This document shows positions 53,870-64,000 of a DNA stretch of 64,000 nucleotides, one piece after another (the stretch's first letter is position 1; each line of letters opens with the position of its first letter). Below the pieces are notes generated by a model. The model worked only from the letters and a program-made list of their open reading frames with translations. It did not search any database and was not told the origin of the DNA. Source of the stretch: Theodoxus fluviatilis (Eukaryota > Mollusca > Gastropoda > Cycloneritida > Neritidae). The stretch covers positions 1-64,000 of the forward strand of contig JAWQFJ010017484.1 in NCBI GenBank assembly GCA_034096865.1, in the 5' to 3' direction. A program made the translations under genes and the position numbers.

Positions 53870-56175
53870 GTGTTATGCATTTTAGTTGTCATAAGTTGTT
53901 TTTTCCGTCATTCATTTTCTGTTGTCCTGCATTTCTCAGAATCAAATATGGCCACCATTGTGGCAAACTTGAATAGTTTTGTCATCGTCTTATATTGAAA
54001 TGCAAAGCCTGTGAGAGCACTGCAATTGCTGCTTCCAAGTGTAAAGGAGGCTGATAGTTTCAAGTAATTGGCAAAAAGAGTAACCCCACAAAAAGGAAAA
54101 AATTGTTAGACAAATCATTTTGAAATCTACTGCTTTTCTACACATTTGGTATCTGAGCTTTGGCATGCAATTTTTGTTAAATTCAGAATATAGAATCAAA
54201 GTGTATTTTGAAAACTATATTTGTTCACAGCAGTATATATACCAGCAGGAAAACAAGATTTCAGAGACAAATTTCTCAAAATTTTGGTAGATCACCAAAA
54301 CAAATTTGACAAAGTGGGGTGGGGGGTGAAGGGAAGCTGTTCTAAGTTTAATTCTGTTTTTACATGGTGAATTGATGAAATTTGATTAAAATAAATTATA
54401 TTTGCAAGGAAATTAACATCAAATCTAGGATTTAAGCCTCCTTTTCACTTGGAATCTCACATTGTTCCACTTCCAAGTTGTACTGCAGTACTTGCCAATT
54501 ACTTGCCCGTAGAAATGTACTGAGTACCTAGCCCAGTATGTCCTCTAAGGATTTTGATATTAAGCAATGAATCTCTTGTGTACCAAAATATAGCATTCAG
54601 CAAATTCTGTAGTTTCTATGTTTGCAGTTAAGATTGATCTTAAGTTTTTGGATTTTATTTAGTAAAATTCAGGTAGTGTATTCCACAACTGTTTGAAGTT
54701 TTTTTTCTTCTCCATTTGAGTTCAAGTAAAAGTTTGTACATGGGTTTCCATTCCAAATGTGTTGACATGATATCATCAAAATGAGATTTGCCACAATTGT
54801 GTCACAATTGAAATGTTTTTTTGTCAGCTTTTAAAATTGCTGATGTGTGAACTCAGGCAAATGCCCAGATCGGCTGATGCGTTTGTTTAGGTTGACAGTG
54901 AAATGCAGCACAATCTTTGTACTTGAATGTTTGTGTGGCAATTTGAATGGTTTCACCAGTCTGCAGATCCTTATGGTAGTAGTACCCTGTTTTTAAAAAA
55001 AGTTGTTTTTTTGATACATGTGACCTTCCACCACAAAATGAGCATCAAGTCACCTTCAGGTGATTTTCACTTTTTCAACATTTTATTATTGTATTTTTCT
55101 GCTCAATCGAATGGTGAACAATATTTGACAATGTAAGTATTAGAAGTATTAGTTGCTGAGTTAAATGAACTCAAACGCTGTATCCCCAAATTGTGCAATT
55201 TTGAGAAAACATGGTTTAAACATTGCTGATGGTGAATGAGGAGAGAAAAGCCTAATGTTTGTATATTACTATACACTTTCATTTTTGTCTTTTTCATGGG
55301 CTGATTCTGGCACTGTAGCCAGTAAAGTGATTCCTTACAGAAAGTGGGAAGGCAGCTTATTCTATCCATGTGAACTAAACTGGTTGATCTTCTGGGATGA
55401 TGATGGAGACACAGGCTTCGAAAGGAGCTATTTTTGGGGATGTGGAGGATTGCTTTTTGATGCTGTATGGAATGAAATCTCAAAATTGTCAACCCATCAC
55501 ATCTACAGCAATATTACCCTCTACTGCAAAACAGCCTGAGATGACAACACTCATTTCGTGGTGGACAGTTGCATGTGGTCAAAAGATTTTTTAAACATAT
55601 CTCTCTGTAGTAAATTGTATATGACTCTGCTTTTTTTCTGGGGGAAATCAGCATTTTTGTCAACTATCTGAATGAAAACTTCAAACGCAATTTTCTCAGT
55701 TTCCAGGTTTTCCCTGCCATGTGTTAGCCGTATCTGTGCCCTGAAGTTTCACTTCCTTGATACTCGGCATAGGTATTATAGTCTGCTTCATGGGATGATC
55801 CATCATCATAACTGTATCTTCTTGTATGTCAAAGTTATGTGATCTTGAATCTGTTATCAGTGACAAAATTCAAGCAACTTCAGATGTGAAATTGTTAAAC
55901 TGGTCAGATTAGTTATTATTATTTTGGGTCAGGACATGAGTACTGCTCTGTATTTCTGTGCAAAATTACAAATTTCTATCAATAACTTCTTTGCTGGTAT
56001 TATGTTTCAAAATCTGGCAATGTATTGTATCTGCAGCCATATGGGAAAGCTAATTACCATGATTTATGCAGACATCACAGGTAGACATCACTTTGAAAAT
56101 TCAACTGGGTGAGAACATTGGATAACAAAAATTCAGCTGACAAAAAATGGTGAAAACTGGGTACTACTACCTTTG
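53870..56175. other. AT-rich DNA with two small repeat traces
   Basis: No gene is supported. 54925-54970 resembles one unit of the 91-bp satellite downstream (AATGTTTGTGTGGCA, then CACCAGTCTGCA). 55019-55043 matches the terminal repeat of the element at 59298 (TGTGACCTTCCACCACAAAA). Confidence 0.6.
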
Positions 56176-56179
56176 GGAC

Positions 56180-57430
56180 TCCAGACAGTTTATGTATTCA
56201 GCATCATTGTGCACAAATGTTTGTGTGGCATTTCAACTGTGTCCATCACCAGTCTACAAAGCTTTAAAATTCCAGACAGTTTATGTATTCAACATCATTG
56301 TGCACAAATGTTTGTGTGGCATTTCAACTGTGTCCATCACCAGTCTACAAAGCTTTAAAATTCCAGACAGTTTATGTATTCAACTTCATTGTGCACAAAT
56401 GTTTGTGTGGCATTTCAACTGTGTCCATCACCAGTCTACAAAGCTTTAAAATTCCAGACAGTTTATGTATTCAACATCATTGTGCACAAATGTTTGTGTG
56501 GCATTTCAACTGTGTCCATCACCAGTCTACAAAGCTTTAAAATTCCAGACAGTTTATGTATTCAACATCATTGTGCACAAATGTTTGTGTGGCATTTCAA
56601 CTGTGTCCATCACCAGTCTACAAAGCTTTAAAATTCCAGACATTTTATGTATTCAACATCATTGTGCACAAATGTTTGTGTGGCATTTCAACTGTGTCCA
56701 TCACCAGTCTACAAAGCTTTAAAACTCCAAACATTTTATGTATTCAACATCATTGTGCACAAATGTTTGTGTGGCATTTCAACTGTGTCCATCACCAGTC
56801 TACAAAGCTTTAAAACTCCAAACATTTTATGTATTCAGCATCATTGTGCACAAATGTTTGTGTAGCATTTCAACTGTGTCCATCACCAGTCTACAAAGCT
56901 TTAAAATTCCAGACATTTTATGTATTCAACATCATTGTGCACAAATGTTAGTGTGGCATTTCAACTGTGTCCATCACCAGTCTACAAAGCTTAAAAATTC
57001 CAGACAGTTTATGTATTCAACATCATTGTGCACAAATGTTTGTGTGGCATTTCAACTGTGTCCATCACCAGTCTCCAAAGCTTTAAAACTCCAGACAGTT
57101 TATGTATTCAACATCATTGTGCACAAATGTTTGTGTGACATTTCAACTGTGTCCATCACCAGTCTACAAAACTTTAAAATTCCAGACATTTTATGTATTC
57201 AACATCATTGTGCACAAATGTTAGTGTGGCATTTCAACTGTGTCCATCACCAGTCTACAAAACTTTAAAATTCTAGACATTTTATGTATTCAACATCATT
57301 GTACACAAATGTTTGTGTGGCATTTCAACTGTGTCCATCACCAGTCTACAAAACTTTAAAATTCCAGACATTTTATGTATTCAACATCATTGTACACAAA
57401 TGTTTGTGTGGCATTTCCAATGTGTCCATC
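56180..57430. repeat. 91-bp satellite array, about 13 units
   Basis: Unit starts CAGACAGTTTATGTATTCAA and includes TGCACAAATGTTTGTGTGGC and CATCACCAGTCTACAAAGC. Middle units are nearly identical and edge units more diverged. Since 91 is 1 mod 3, overlapping open frames recur every unit; they are not genes. Confidence 0.95.
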
Positions 57431-57570
57431 ACTAGTCTGTCACACAAACATCTGCAATCTGAATGTCTCCATCTCCAATTTACAATGCCATAAACCAGAT
57501 TTTTGTGAGGGCTCCTGATTTCAGTTGTTGCCCATTTCTAACTCAACTTGATCTCTTCTTCTTTTTGGCG

Positions 57571-58302
57571 TTTTTTTCTCGGAGACTATTAAGTCTATCA
57601 ATACCAAATGTGGCATGGTGGTGTATGATGACAAGGCCTCAAAAAACATACACAGTGACTTGACCTTGCTTCAAGGTCAAGGTTGCAGGGGTCATAAATG
57701 TTGTCTAAAAACAGACAGTTTTCACATTTTCTCAATTTTCTCTGAAGGTTTTGAGATTGGATACCTCACCTATATATGGTGTATAGGGCAAAGTAAGCCC
57801 TATCTTTTGATACCAGTTTGGTTGACCTTGCTTCAAGGTCAAGGTCACAGGAGCTCTTCAAAGTTGGGTTGTATACATATTTTGAAGTGATCTTGACCCT
57901 GAACTATGGAAGATAACTGTTTCAAACTTAATAATTATGTGGGGAACATGTTATACTTTCATCATGAGACACATTTGGTCATATATCATCAAGGTCAAGG
58001 TCACTTTGACCCTTATGAAATGTAACCAAAATGGGGTAGTGAACCACTAAAAGTGACCATATCTCATGGTAGAAAGTGCCAATAAGCACCATTGTCTTGA
58101 ATTAACAGCTTTGTGTTGCATGACCTTGGATGACCTTGGGTCAAGGTCAGATGTATTTTGGTAGGAAAAATGTGTAAAGCATTTCTTAGTGTATGATGTC
58201 ATTGCTAGGTTTAGTTGTTTGACCTTGACCTTGAAGGTCACCTGAAGGTCACGGTCATGTAAAGGTCAAGCATGTGTGTCATATGGGCTTTGCCCTTCTT
58301 GT
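57571..58302 (+). mobile_element. TGACCTTGACC-rich dispersed element, copy D, 5'-truncated
   Basis: Begins inside the element (TCTCGGAGACTATTAAGTC) and ends TTTGCCCTTCTTG. It directly follows the satellite array. Confidence 0.8.
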
Positions 58303-58896
58303 TTTCAATTGCAATGGTTATTTTGAAGGAAATCGCTCCAATAATCAACCCATTTATGTATGAAAACTTTTTGGTTTGTCCCTTTTTCTATGATTTATTG
58401 TAAATTTGCAAAATAAAATTCCATTGCAATCTATCATGTATTTGTGTATTTTTCTGGAACCACTTTTGTTTTTTTGGATAGGTGTCGTTGTGTCAGGTAA
58501 GATATTTTGTTACAACTAATGAGTACGAATGTATTGTGCACGTGCTGCAAGACCGTTCTCGGAGAAAATGTCAACAACAAAGGTAAGTTTCCTCAATTGA
58601 GTGCTTGTCCCTCCAGCCTAGGAACAGTTTACACAGCACACATACCACACATGCATGAACTCACATACACATCGTACTACACACGCGCACAAACCTGTAT
58701 GCGGTCACACAAGCACAAAAGCATGCGCTCACACACACATGAACACATGCATGAACGTGTGCACACACACAGACACCCACACCAAAACCAATATATAAAC
58801 ATGCACCTTTGTGTGCGCACACACTTGCTTCCATTCATGGATTGGCCTCTGAGCTACAGTGCTCCATCTTGCTCCAGTAGCAACTAGAGAGCAAAC

Positions 58897-58978
58897 CTAC
58901 CATCATCATCATCATCATCATCACCATCACCATCATCATCATCATCATCGCCACCAAAATTATCATCACCATCATCAC
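58897..58978. repeat. (ATC)n microsatellite
   Basis: ATC/ACC trinucleotide array. The preceding 58600-58800 is CA-rich with ACACACATGAAC-like words. Confidence 0.9.
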
Positions 58979-59076
58979 TTGATTAGTCCTAGGTCCAGTA
59001 GTGATTGAACCATGCGTAGCATCTGCCTTATGGGCGAGTTTTTTTTTCTAAATGCATTCAGCTTTGGACGCAATTG

Positions 59077-59243
59077 GCAGCAAGGAGTGGTATGGGAAAG
59101 GCAGCAAGGGGTGACATGGGAATGGCAGCAGGGGGTGGTATGGGAATGGCAGCAAGGAGTGGTATGGGAAAGGCAGCAAGGGGTGACATGGGAATGGCAG
59201 CAGGGGGTGGTATGGGAATGGCAGCAAGGGTGGTATGGGAATG
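59077..59243. repeat. 24-bp minisatellite, about seven units
   Basis: Units of GGCAGCAAGGAGTGGTATGG followed by GAAA, or the TGACATGGGAAT variant, in alternating higher-order order. Being a multiple of three, it leaves open frames on both strands. Confidence 0.9.
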
Positions 59244-59297
59244 ACACTAATCACTGATGATGCAATCAAACAACTGCAAGTTAGGTTTTCATATTAA

Positions 59298-60086
59298 TGT
59301 GACCCTCCACGACTAAATGAGTCGCTTGCGCACTCACATAGTTTTGCGTAATAGCCAAGTAAAGTATGATGGGGTCAAAATGGTCGTTTTTTAGCTTTTG
59401 ACTGTTTTAGAATCTAGAGACTATACTTTATTGTGTGTGAAAGTCTTTTGGATGAAATTGACCTCTAGACACAAGGATATGTTCACTTTGTTTGCTTGGT
59501 GTTCAATTTCCCGCATCGAACGATCGTAAGACCACGCATCGAACGAGAACTCAAGATTTGATACTATTTATAGACCAGTCGGCTATATTGGTCACATGAC
59601 TACAGCAAAGTCATAACTCATTCTGTATTTGTATACTGCAAGTTAGTATCAGTCAAAAATGTAATTATTGACTTGTCAGAAAGAAAAAAAAAATTTGACT
59701 AAAAAGTCATTAGCTGCCCATTATTATGCTATACGTCATCCCATTAAAAACACCAAATAAGTAAAAGTAAGTCAAGATAATGCAATCAAATTTTATAACA
59801 CCCTTGCCCATATATAACCTAATCACTGTGCCAAATTTCATAAGTCTGAGATTACGGTTGCTAAGGAAACTGATCAAATTTCCTTAAAAAACTTTCAAAT
59901 GCGTTTTTCTCAAACGTGAGCTTATTAGGCAAACTATCTTTAAAATGATGTAACTTCGCGAAAAATAGTCAGATCTCGATCATTTTTGCACCGTTGGAAA
60001 GCTTGTTCCCTTGATTTTATAAAAATATGCATATCTCAAAATCTTCCAAGCGCCACGAGAGACTCATTTTGTGATGGAGGGTCACA
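59298..60086. mobile_element. TIR element with TGTGACCCTCCA ends
   Basis: The left end TGTGACCCTCCACGACTAAA (continuing TGAGTC) and the right end GACTCATTTTGTGATGGAGG (continuing GTCACA) are imperfect inverted repeats of about 26 bp. There is no open frame inside. A terminal fragment of the same family lies at 55019. No convincing target duplication was found. Confidence 0.75.
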
Positions 60087-60359
60087 TTTATTCTGTTCAA
60101 CACCTCACTTCAGTGATGCCTCACACCAGCCAGTCCAGCATACATTGTAAAGGAGAAGAGAAAAAACACTGAAGAACAAACGCCTCGTCTGTCTCTTCAA
60201 GTGTCTGGGAGGGCGACAGTCATGTAGTCACTGAAGCCACTAAGTCCCAAAACCTCCCTGTGGGTTAGGAGTTGGAGCCGGCCACCATGTCTCACTATAT
60301 ATGTACATGACATGTCAAAGGCCAAAAGCTATGGAAATCAAGACTTTACTTGCTTTAAG

Positions 60360-60752
60360 TCTAAGGAGCTCTAGTGGTTTTAGTGATTTAATGGCCTTAC
60401 ATAGTCTACAAAGGCTGTGAAACTCCATTCATTCATTCAGCCGATCTGCTTCAGTGCAAAGCCAGCCAGAAATGCATTTAAAGCATGTAGAGGTTTGTCA
60501 GAAGGCAATCTCCTCACTCCCATGTACACCAAGACAGTGTACAGCCATGAACAACAAACAGTCTACAGACACTCCCATGTGCCACAAGACAGTATGCAGG
60601 ATGAGATGCTGGACTGTTCTGGGGTCTCTCCCTCCCACTCACCCCGTGTGTTGGGGGTAAGAATAGACCCAGTGCATCTCCCTACGCGATTCGGGCCCTA
60701 CATAGCCTATAAAGGCTTCTAGGCCGTAAAACTCCATCCATCCATCCCTCCT
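60360..60752 (+). mobile_element. Two SINE-like repeat pieces
   Basis: 60360-60440 has AATGGCCTTACATAGTC and a CATTCATTC tail. 60643-60752 has the head GTTGGGGGTAAGAATAGACC fused directly to TACATAGCCTATAAAGGC and a CATCCATCC tail, lacking the middle third. Confidence 0.75.
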
Positions 60753-60799
60753 ATCCTCTCACTCAATTTGAATACAGTAAGGTCAGGGACTGGAAAAAA

Positions 60800-61200
60800 T
60801 TCCTCCCATCTGCTTGCAGAGAGCTGGTCAGTGGTAAAGTATCCACTGATGCTGAAGGCAGTCAGGAGGCAGCTTGTCTGCAGGGTGTGGGGATGGCTGG
60901 GACGGAGTGGGGCTGCCCACACCATTGGAGGAGGAGGTGGAGGAAAGTTCACCCATCTGATGCAAAGGAAGCTAGTCAGTGATGAGAGTCCTCTAAACTC
61001 AAAGGAAGGTAGTGTGGGGACCACTAGCCACAAGGTGTGAGGATGGCTTGCAGGCACTCTTGCTGCCCACTCCACTGAGGTCCAGACTTAAACACATTTC
61101 ATTTGCCTGAAGTCCAGAAAGCTGGTCAGAAGCTGAGGTGTCCACTCCTTGTGGAAGGCGGGAGTGCCAGGCAGTACATCCACACAGGGAATGTCAAGTC
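60800..61200. repeat. Three diverged copies of a segment of about 120 bp
   Basis: Blocks at about 60825, 60955 and 61105 share AGCTGGTCAGTG-like starts and GTGAGGATGGCT...CTGCCCAC-like ends. An old tandem duplication with no coding evidence. Confidence 0.5.
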
Positions 61201-61214
61201 TCCAGTCAACCCCT

Positions 61215-61735
61215 GCCCACACAGTTTGCTGTCAAAGGTCCCTAGTTAGACATGGACAAGGTTAGTCTAGACATCTAGTCTAGTCAAACCCTGCCCTCAC
61301 AGTTTGCTGTCAAAGGTCCCTAGTTAGACATGGACAAGGTTAGTCTAGACATCAAGTCTAGTCAAACCCTGCCCACACAGTTTGCCGTCAAAGGTCCCTA
61401 GTTAGACATGGACAAGGTTAGTCTAGACATCAAGTCTAGTCAAACCCTGCCCACACAGTTTGCCGTCAAAGGTCCCTAGTTAGACATGGACAAGGTTAGT
61501 CTAGACATCAAGTCTAGTCAAACCCTGCCCTCACAGTTTGCTGTCAAAGGTCCCTAGTTAGACATGGACAAGGTTAGTCTAGACATCAAGTCTAGTCAAA
61601 CCCTGCCCACACAGTTTGCTGTCAAAGGTCCCTAGTTAGACATGGACAAGGTTAGTCTAGACATCAAGTCTAGTCAAACCCTGCCCACACAGTTTGCCGT
61701 CAAAGGTCCCTGGATAGACATGGACAAGGCTGGTG
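61215..61735. repeat. 78-bp minisatellite, about 6.5 units
   Basis: Unit includes TTTGCTGTCAAAGGTCCCTA, GACATGGACAAGG and TCTAGACATCAAGTCTAGTC, the last forming a palindrome around CTAGAC/GTCTAG. The last unit runs into the 3' end of the BOP1-like exon. Confidence 0.95.
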
Positions 61736-61917
61736 GCAGATGGGTCTTCTGCTCCACGTGGAGACGGATGGTTCCGTCCGAGTCTGCTGTGTAGAGCCAG
61801 GGCTGGATGCGGTGAAACTTGAGGTCCAGCACGCCAAAGTTGGGGTCGTGGCTCTTCAAGCTGGCAACATGCACTATCAGGGCATTCATGGTCAGGTCAC
61901 CGAGGGGAATAAAATGA
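61735..61917 (-). CDS. BOP1: Terminal WD40 exon resembling BOP1 (fragment)
   Basis: On the minus strand, NALIV, then LKSHDPNFGVLDLKFHRIQP and WLYTADSDGTIRL closely follow the last WD repeat of BOP1/Erb1, a ribosome biogenesis factor of the PES1-BOP1-WDR12 complex in the nucleolus. Normal family members end within a few residues of GTIRLFT or similar. Here the frame runs on for about 30 residues into the 78-bp minisatellite (LSMSIQGPLTANCVGRV, stop near 61674). No earlier WD exons were found between here and 64000, so this is the last exon of a gene continuing beyond the window, or a stray fragment. His in place of the usual Phe/Tyr after RL, and the extended tail, lean toward a degenerate copy. 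Confidence 0.5.
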
Positions 61918-62197
61918 TGAAAAAAGATGTGTGTAATAATTGGCAGGTAAGGTCTTTGGAGGCTTGTACATGTGTTATGGTTGAAGATCGGGTATGTGTG
62001 ATTGCGTGACGATGGTTGTTTGATGTGCATGCTTGTGTCTTTTGTTCCTTCTGTGATAACTTGTTGCGATGTAGAATGTTTCTCTATTAAATTCAATTGC
62101 CTATGATGTAGAGCTAAATGTGTCCTATCTTATTGTGTCTTTCTGTTTACTATATATGATGCGCGTGTTCAGTATGTATGCTGGAGCGTGTTTCTTA

Positions 62198-62535
62198 GGC
62201 AAGGTTCACACCTCGAGGGCTAGCCGAGGGCGAGCAAGACGCCAAAGAAACGGCCAATCATCAGCTAGCAAGCAGAAGTCCGAGAGAGCTTGGCTGCGTC
62301 CTGGCGCGAGAGTCGGTGAAGAAGTTATCGATGGATGAAATAACAGACGATACAGATATCACATTAGATTTTCTCTTGATTGAACATACCATGTTGTTAT
62401 CTCGAATGGCACCGGAACTTTTTCAACTTTTCAACGAAAAATGCAACCTGGGTTCAATTGTAGAAAATGTTGTCGAAAATGTTGTGCCTCGATACACTTT
62501 GATCAATTCAAGGGACATAATTCAGAGAGTGTACT
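62198..62535 (+). mobile_element. Probable PIF/Harbinger 5' fragment
   Basis: TTA (62195-62197) precedes GGCAAGGTTCACACCTCGAG, which resembles Harbinger-type termini. After a GC-rich leader an ATG at 62331 opens 68 codons (MDEITDDTDITLDFLLIEHT, then a NVVENVVPRYTL segment) before a SINE-like repeat interrupts. The right end is missing. Confidence 0.45.
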
Positions 62536-62612
62536 TGCACGGATGGATGGATGGATGGAGTTTAAGGGCCTATCAGCCTTGTAAGCTATATAAGGCCACC
62601 ATGGTATTAGAA
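62533..62612 (-). mobile_element. SINE-like dispersed repeat, minus orientation
   Basis: A GATGGATGGATGG tail (reverse of TCCA) is followed by GGGCCTATCAGCCTTGTAAG and CTATATAAGGCCA, the inverse of the family core. It is inserted in the Harbinger-like fragment. Confidence 0.7.
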
Positions 62613-62992
62613 CTCTCTGCGACAGAGGAGTATAGTACAATTCACCAAACTAGTGACATAAAATCAATAAAATCAGAGTTCCAACAGCCCAACAGCCAGC
62701 AAAGGCAGTGCATAGCCTTCAAACAAGAAAAAGCCTAATGATGATAGGGCAAAATTTCACATCTCGATGTCTTTGACACCGACAAAGCATTGAGGGATAG
62801 GTGGAAGGAGCCCAAAGGGCTCATCAGGCTTTAACTGCAAGAATGAGAACGGCATATTCAATTTAAAAAACAAGTGCTGCATTCGCACACCGTAGACGAA
62901 ACATATAATGCGCCTGCACACACCGGTTAGAAGCCCGTAAACACCAAATGAATGATAGGGCAAAGGAAAAAGAAAGCAACCTTATTCCTCCA

Positions 62993-63961
<969 letters not shown>

Positions 63962-63980
63962 AGAGCATATCGAAAAATGC

Positions 63981-64000
63981 TCCCCCCCCCCCCCCCCCCC
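63981..64000. repeat. Poly-C run at window end
   Basis: About 20 C up to the last base. It may be a real homopolymer or an assembly edge. Confidence 0.8.

Noticed and set aside
56147..57493. Series of 60-176-codon frames starting every 91 bp
   Set aside because: They are the same satellite unit read repeatedly, with no coding context.
58519..58582. Possible first exon (MSTNVLCTCCKTVLGENVNNK pattern followed by gtaagt)
   Set aside because: Good donor and a C-x2-C pattern, but no acceptor partner and no recognisable downstream exon, so not listed as a gene.
61740..62009. Plus-strand frame with LLLHVETDGSVR, reminiscent of an FGF beta-trefoil
   Set aside because: The minus strand of the same DNA gives a far better match to the BOP1 WD40 end; the plus frame is its shadow.

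Overview
This is an animal nuclear genome fragment, most likely from a mollusc and probably a gastropod. Three things point that way: genes split by GT-AG introns, a very high load of microsatellites and decayed transposons, and several copies of a dispersed repeat packed with TGACCTTGACC-type motifs, which I associate from memory with gastropod genomes. Nothing looks bacterial: there are no operons and no dense coding.

Layout. 1-7,290 is repeat-dominated intergenic DNA with two copies each of two dispersed repeats, a TA-flanked MITE, a possible solo LTR, minisatellites and one candidate terminal exon. 7,293-17,120 is a composite: inverted arms enclose a minus-strand spliced gene for a PHD finger protein, and its PHD intron holds a truncated hAT transposon joined to a deleted Ty3/gypsy element with a 1.29-kb LTR. 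17,120-26,880 holds LINE fragments, MITEs, a decayed piggyBac transposase and microsatellites.

26,881-50,937 holds the main host gene, on the plus strand. Five coding exons can be joined with consistent splice sites and phases into 1,697 codons: an acidic N-terminus, twelve C2H2 zinc fingers over the first three exons, and a large basic last exon with about twenty AT-hook motifs, ten or so in an 87-bp tandem array. It is probably a chromatin-binding regulator. The frame stays protein-like for about 125 codons past the TAA stop. The introns hold large minisatellites (29-bp and 30-bp units), a 4-kb pyrimidine-biased tract, dispersed elements and an inverted RTE LINE insertion.

50,937-64,000 is again repeat-rich: more copies of the TGACCTTGACC element, a 91-bp satellite array, a long-TIR element, a minus-strand exon matching the last WD40 repeat of BOP1 beside a 78-bp minisatellite, a probable Harbinger fragment, and a LINE C-terminus running up to a terminal poly-C run.

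Family assignments rest on motif reading by eye without database searches. Exon joins rest on splice consensus and reading phase only.
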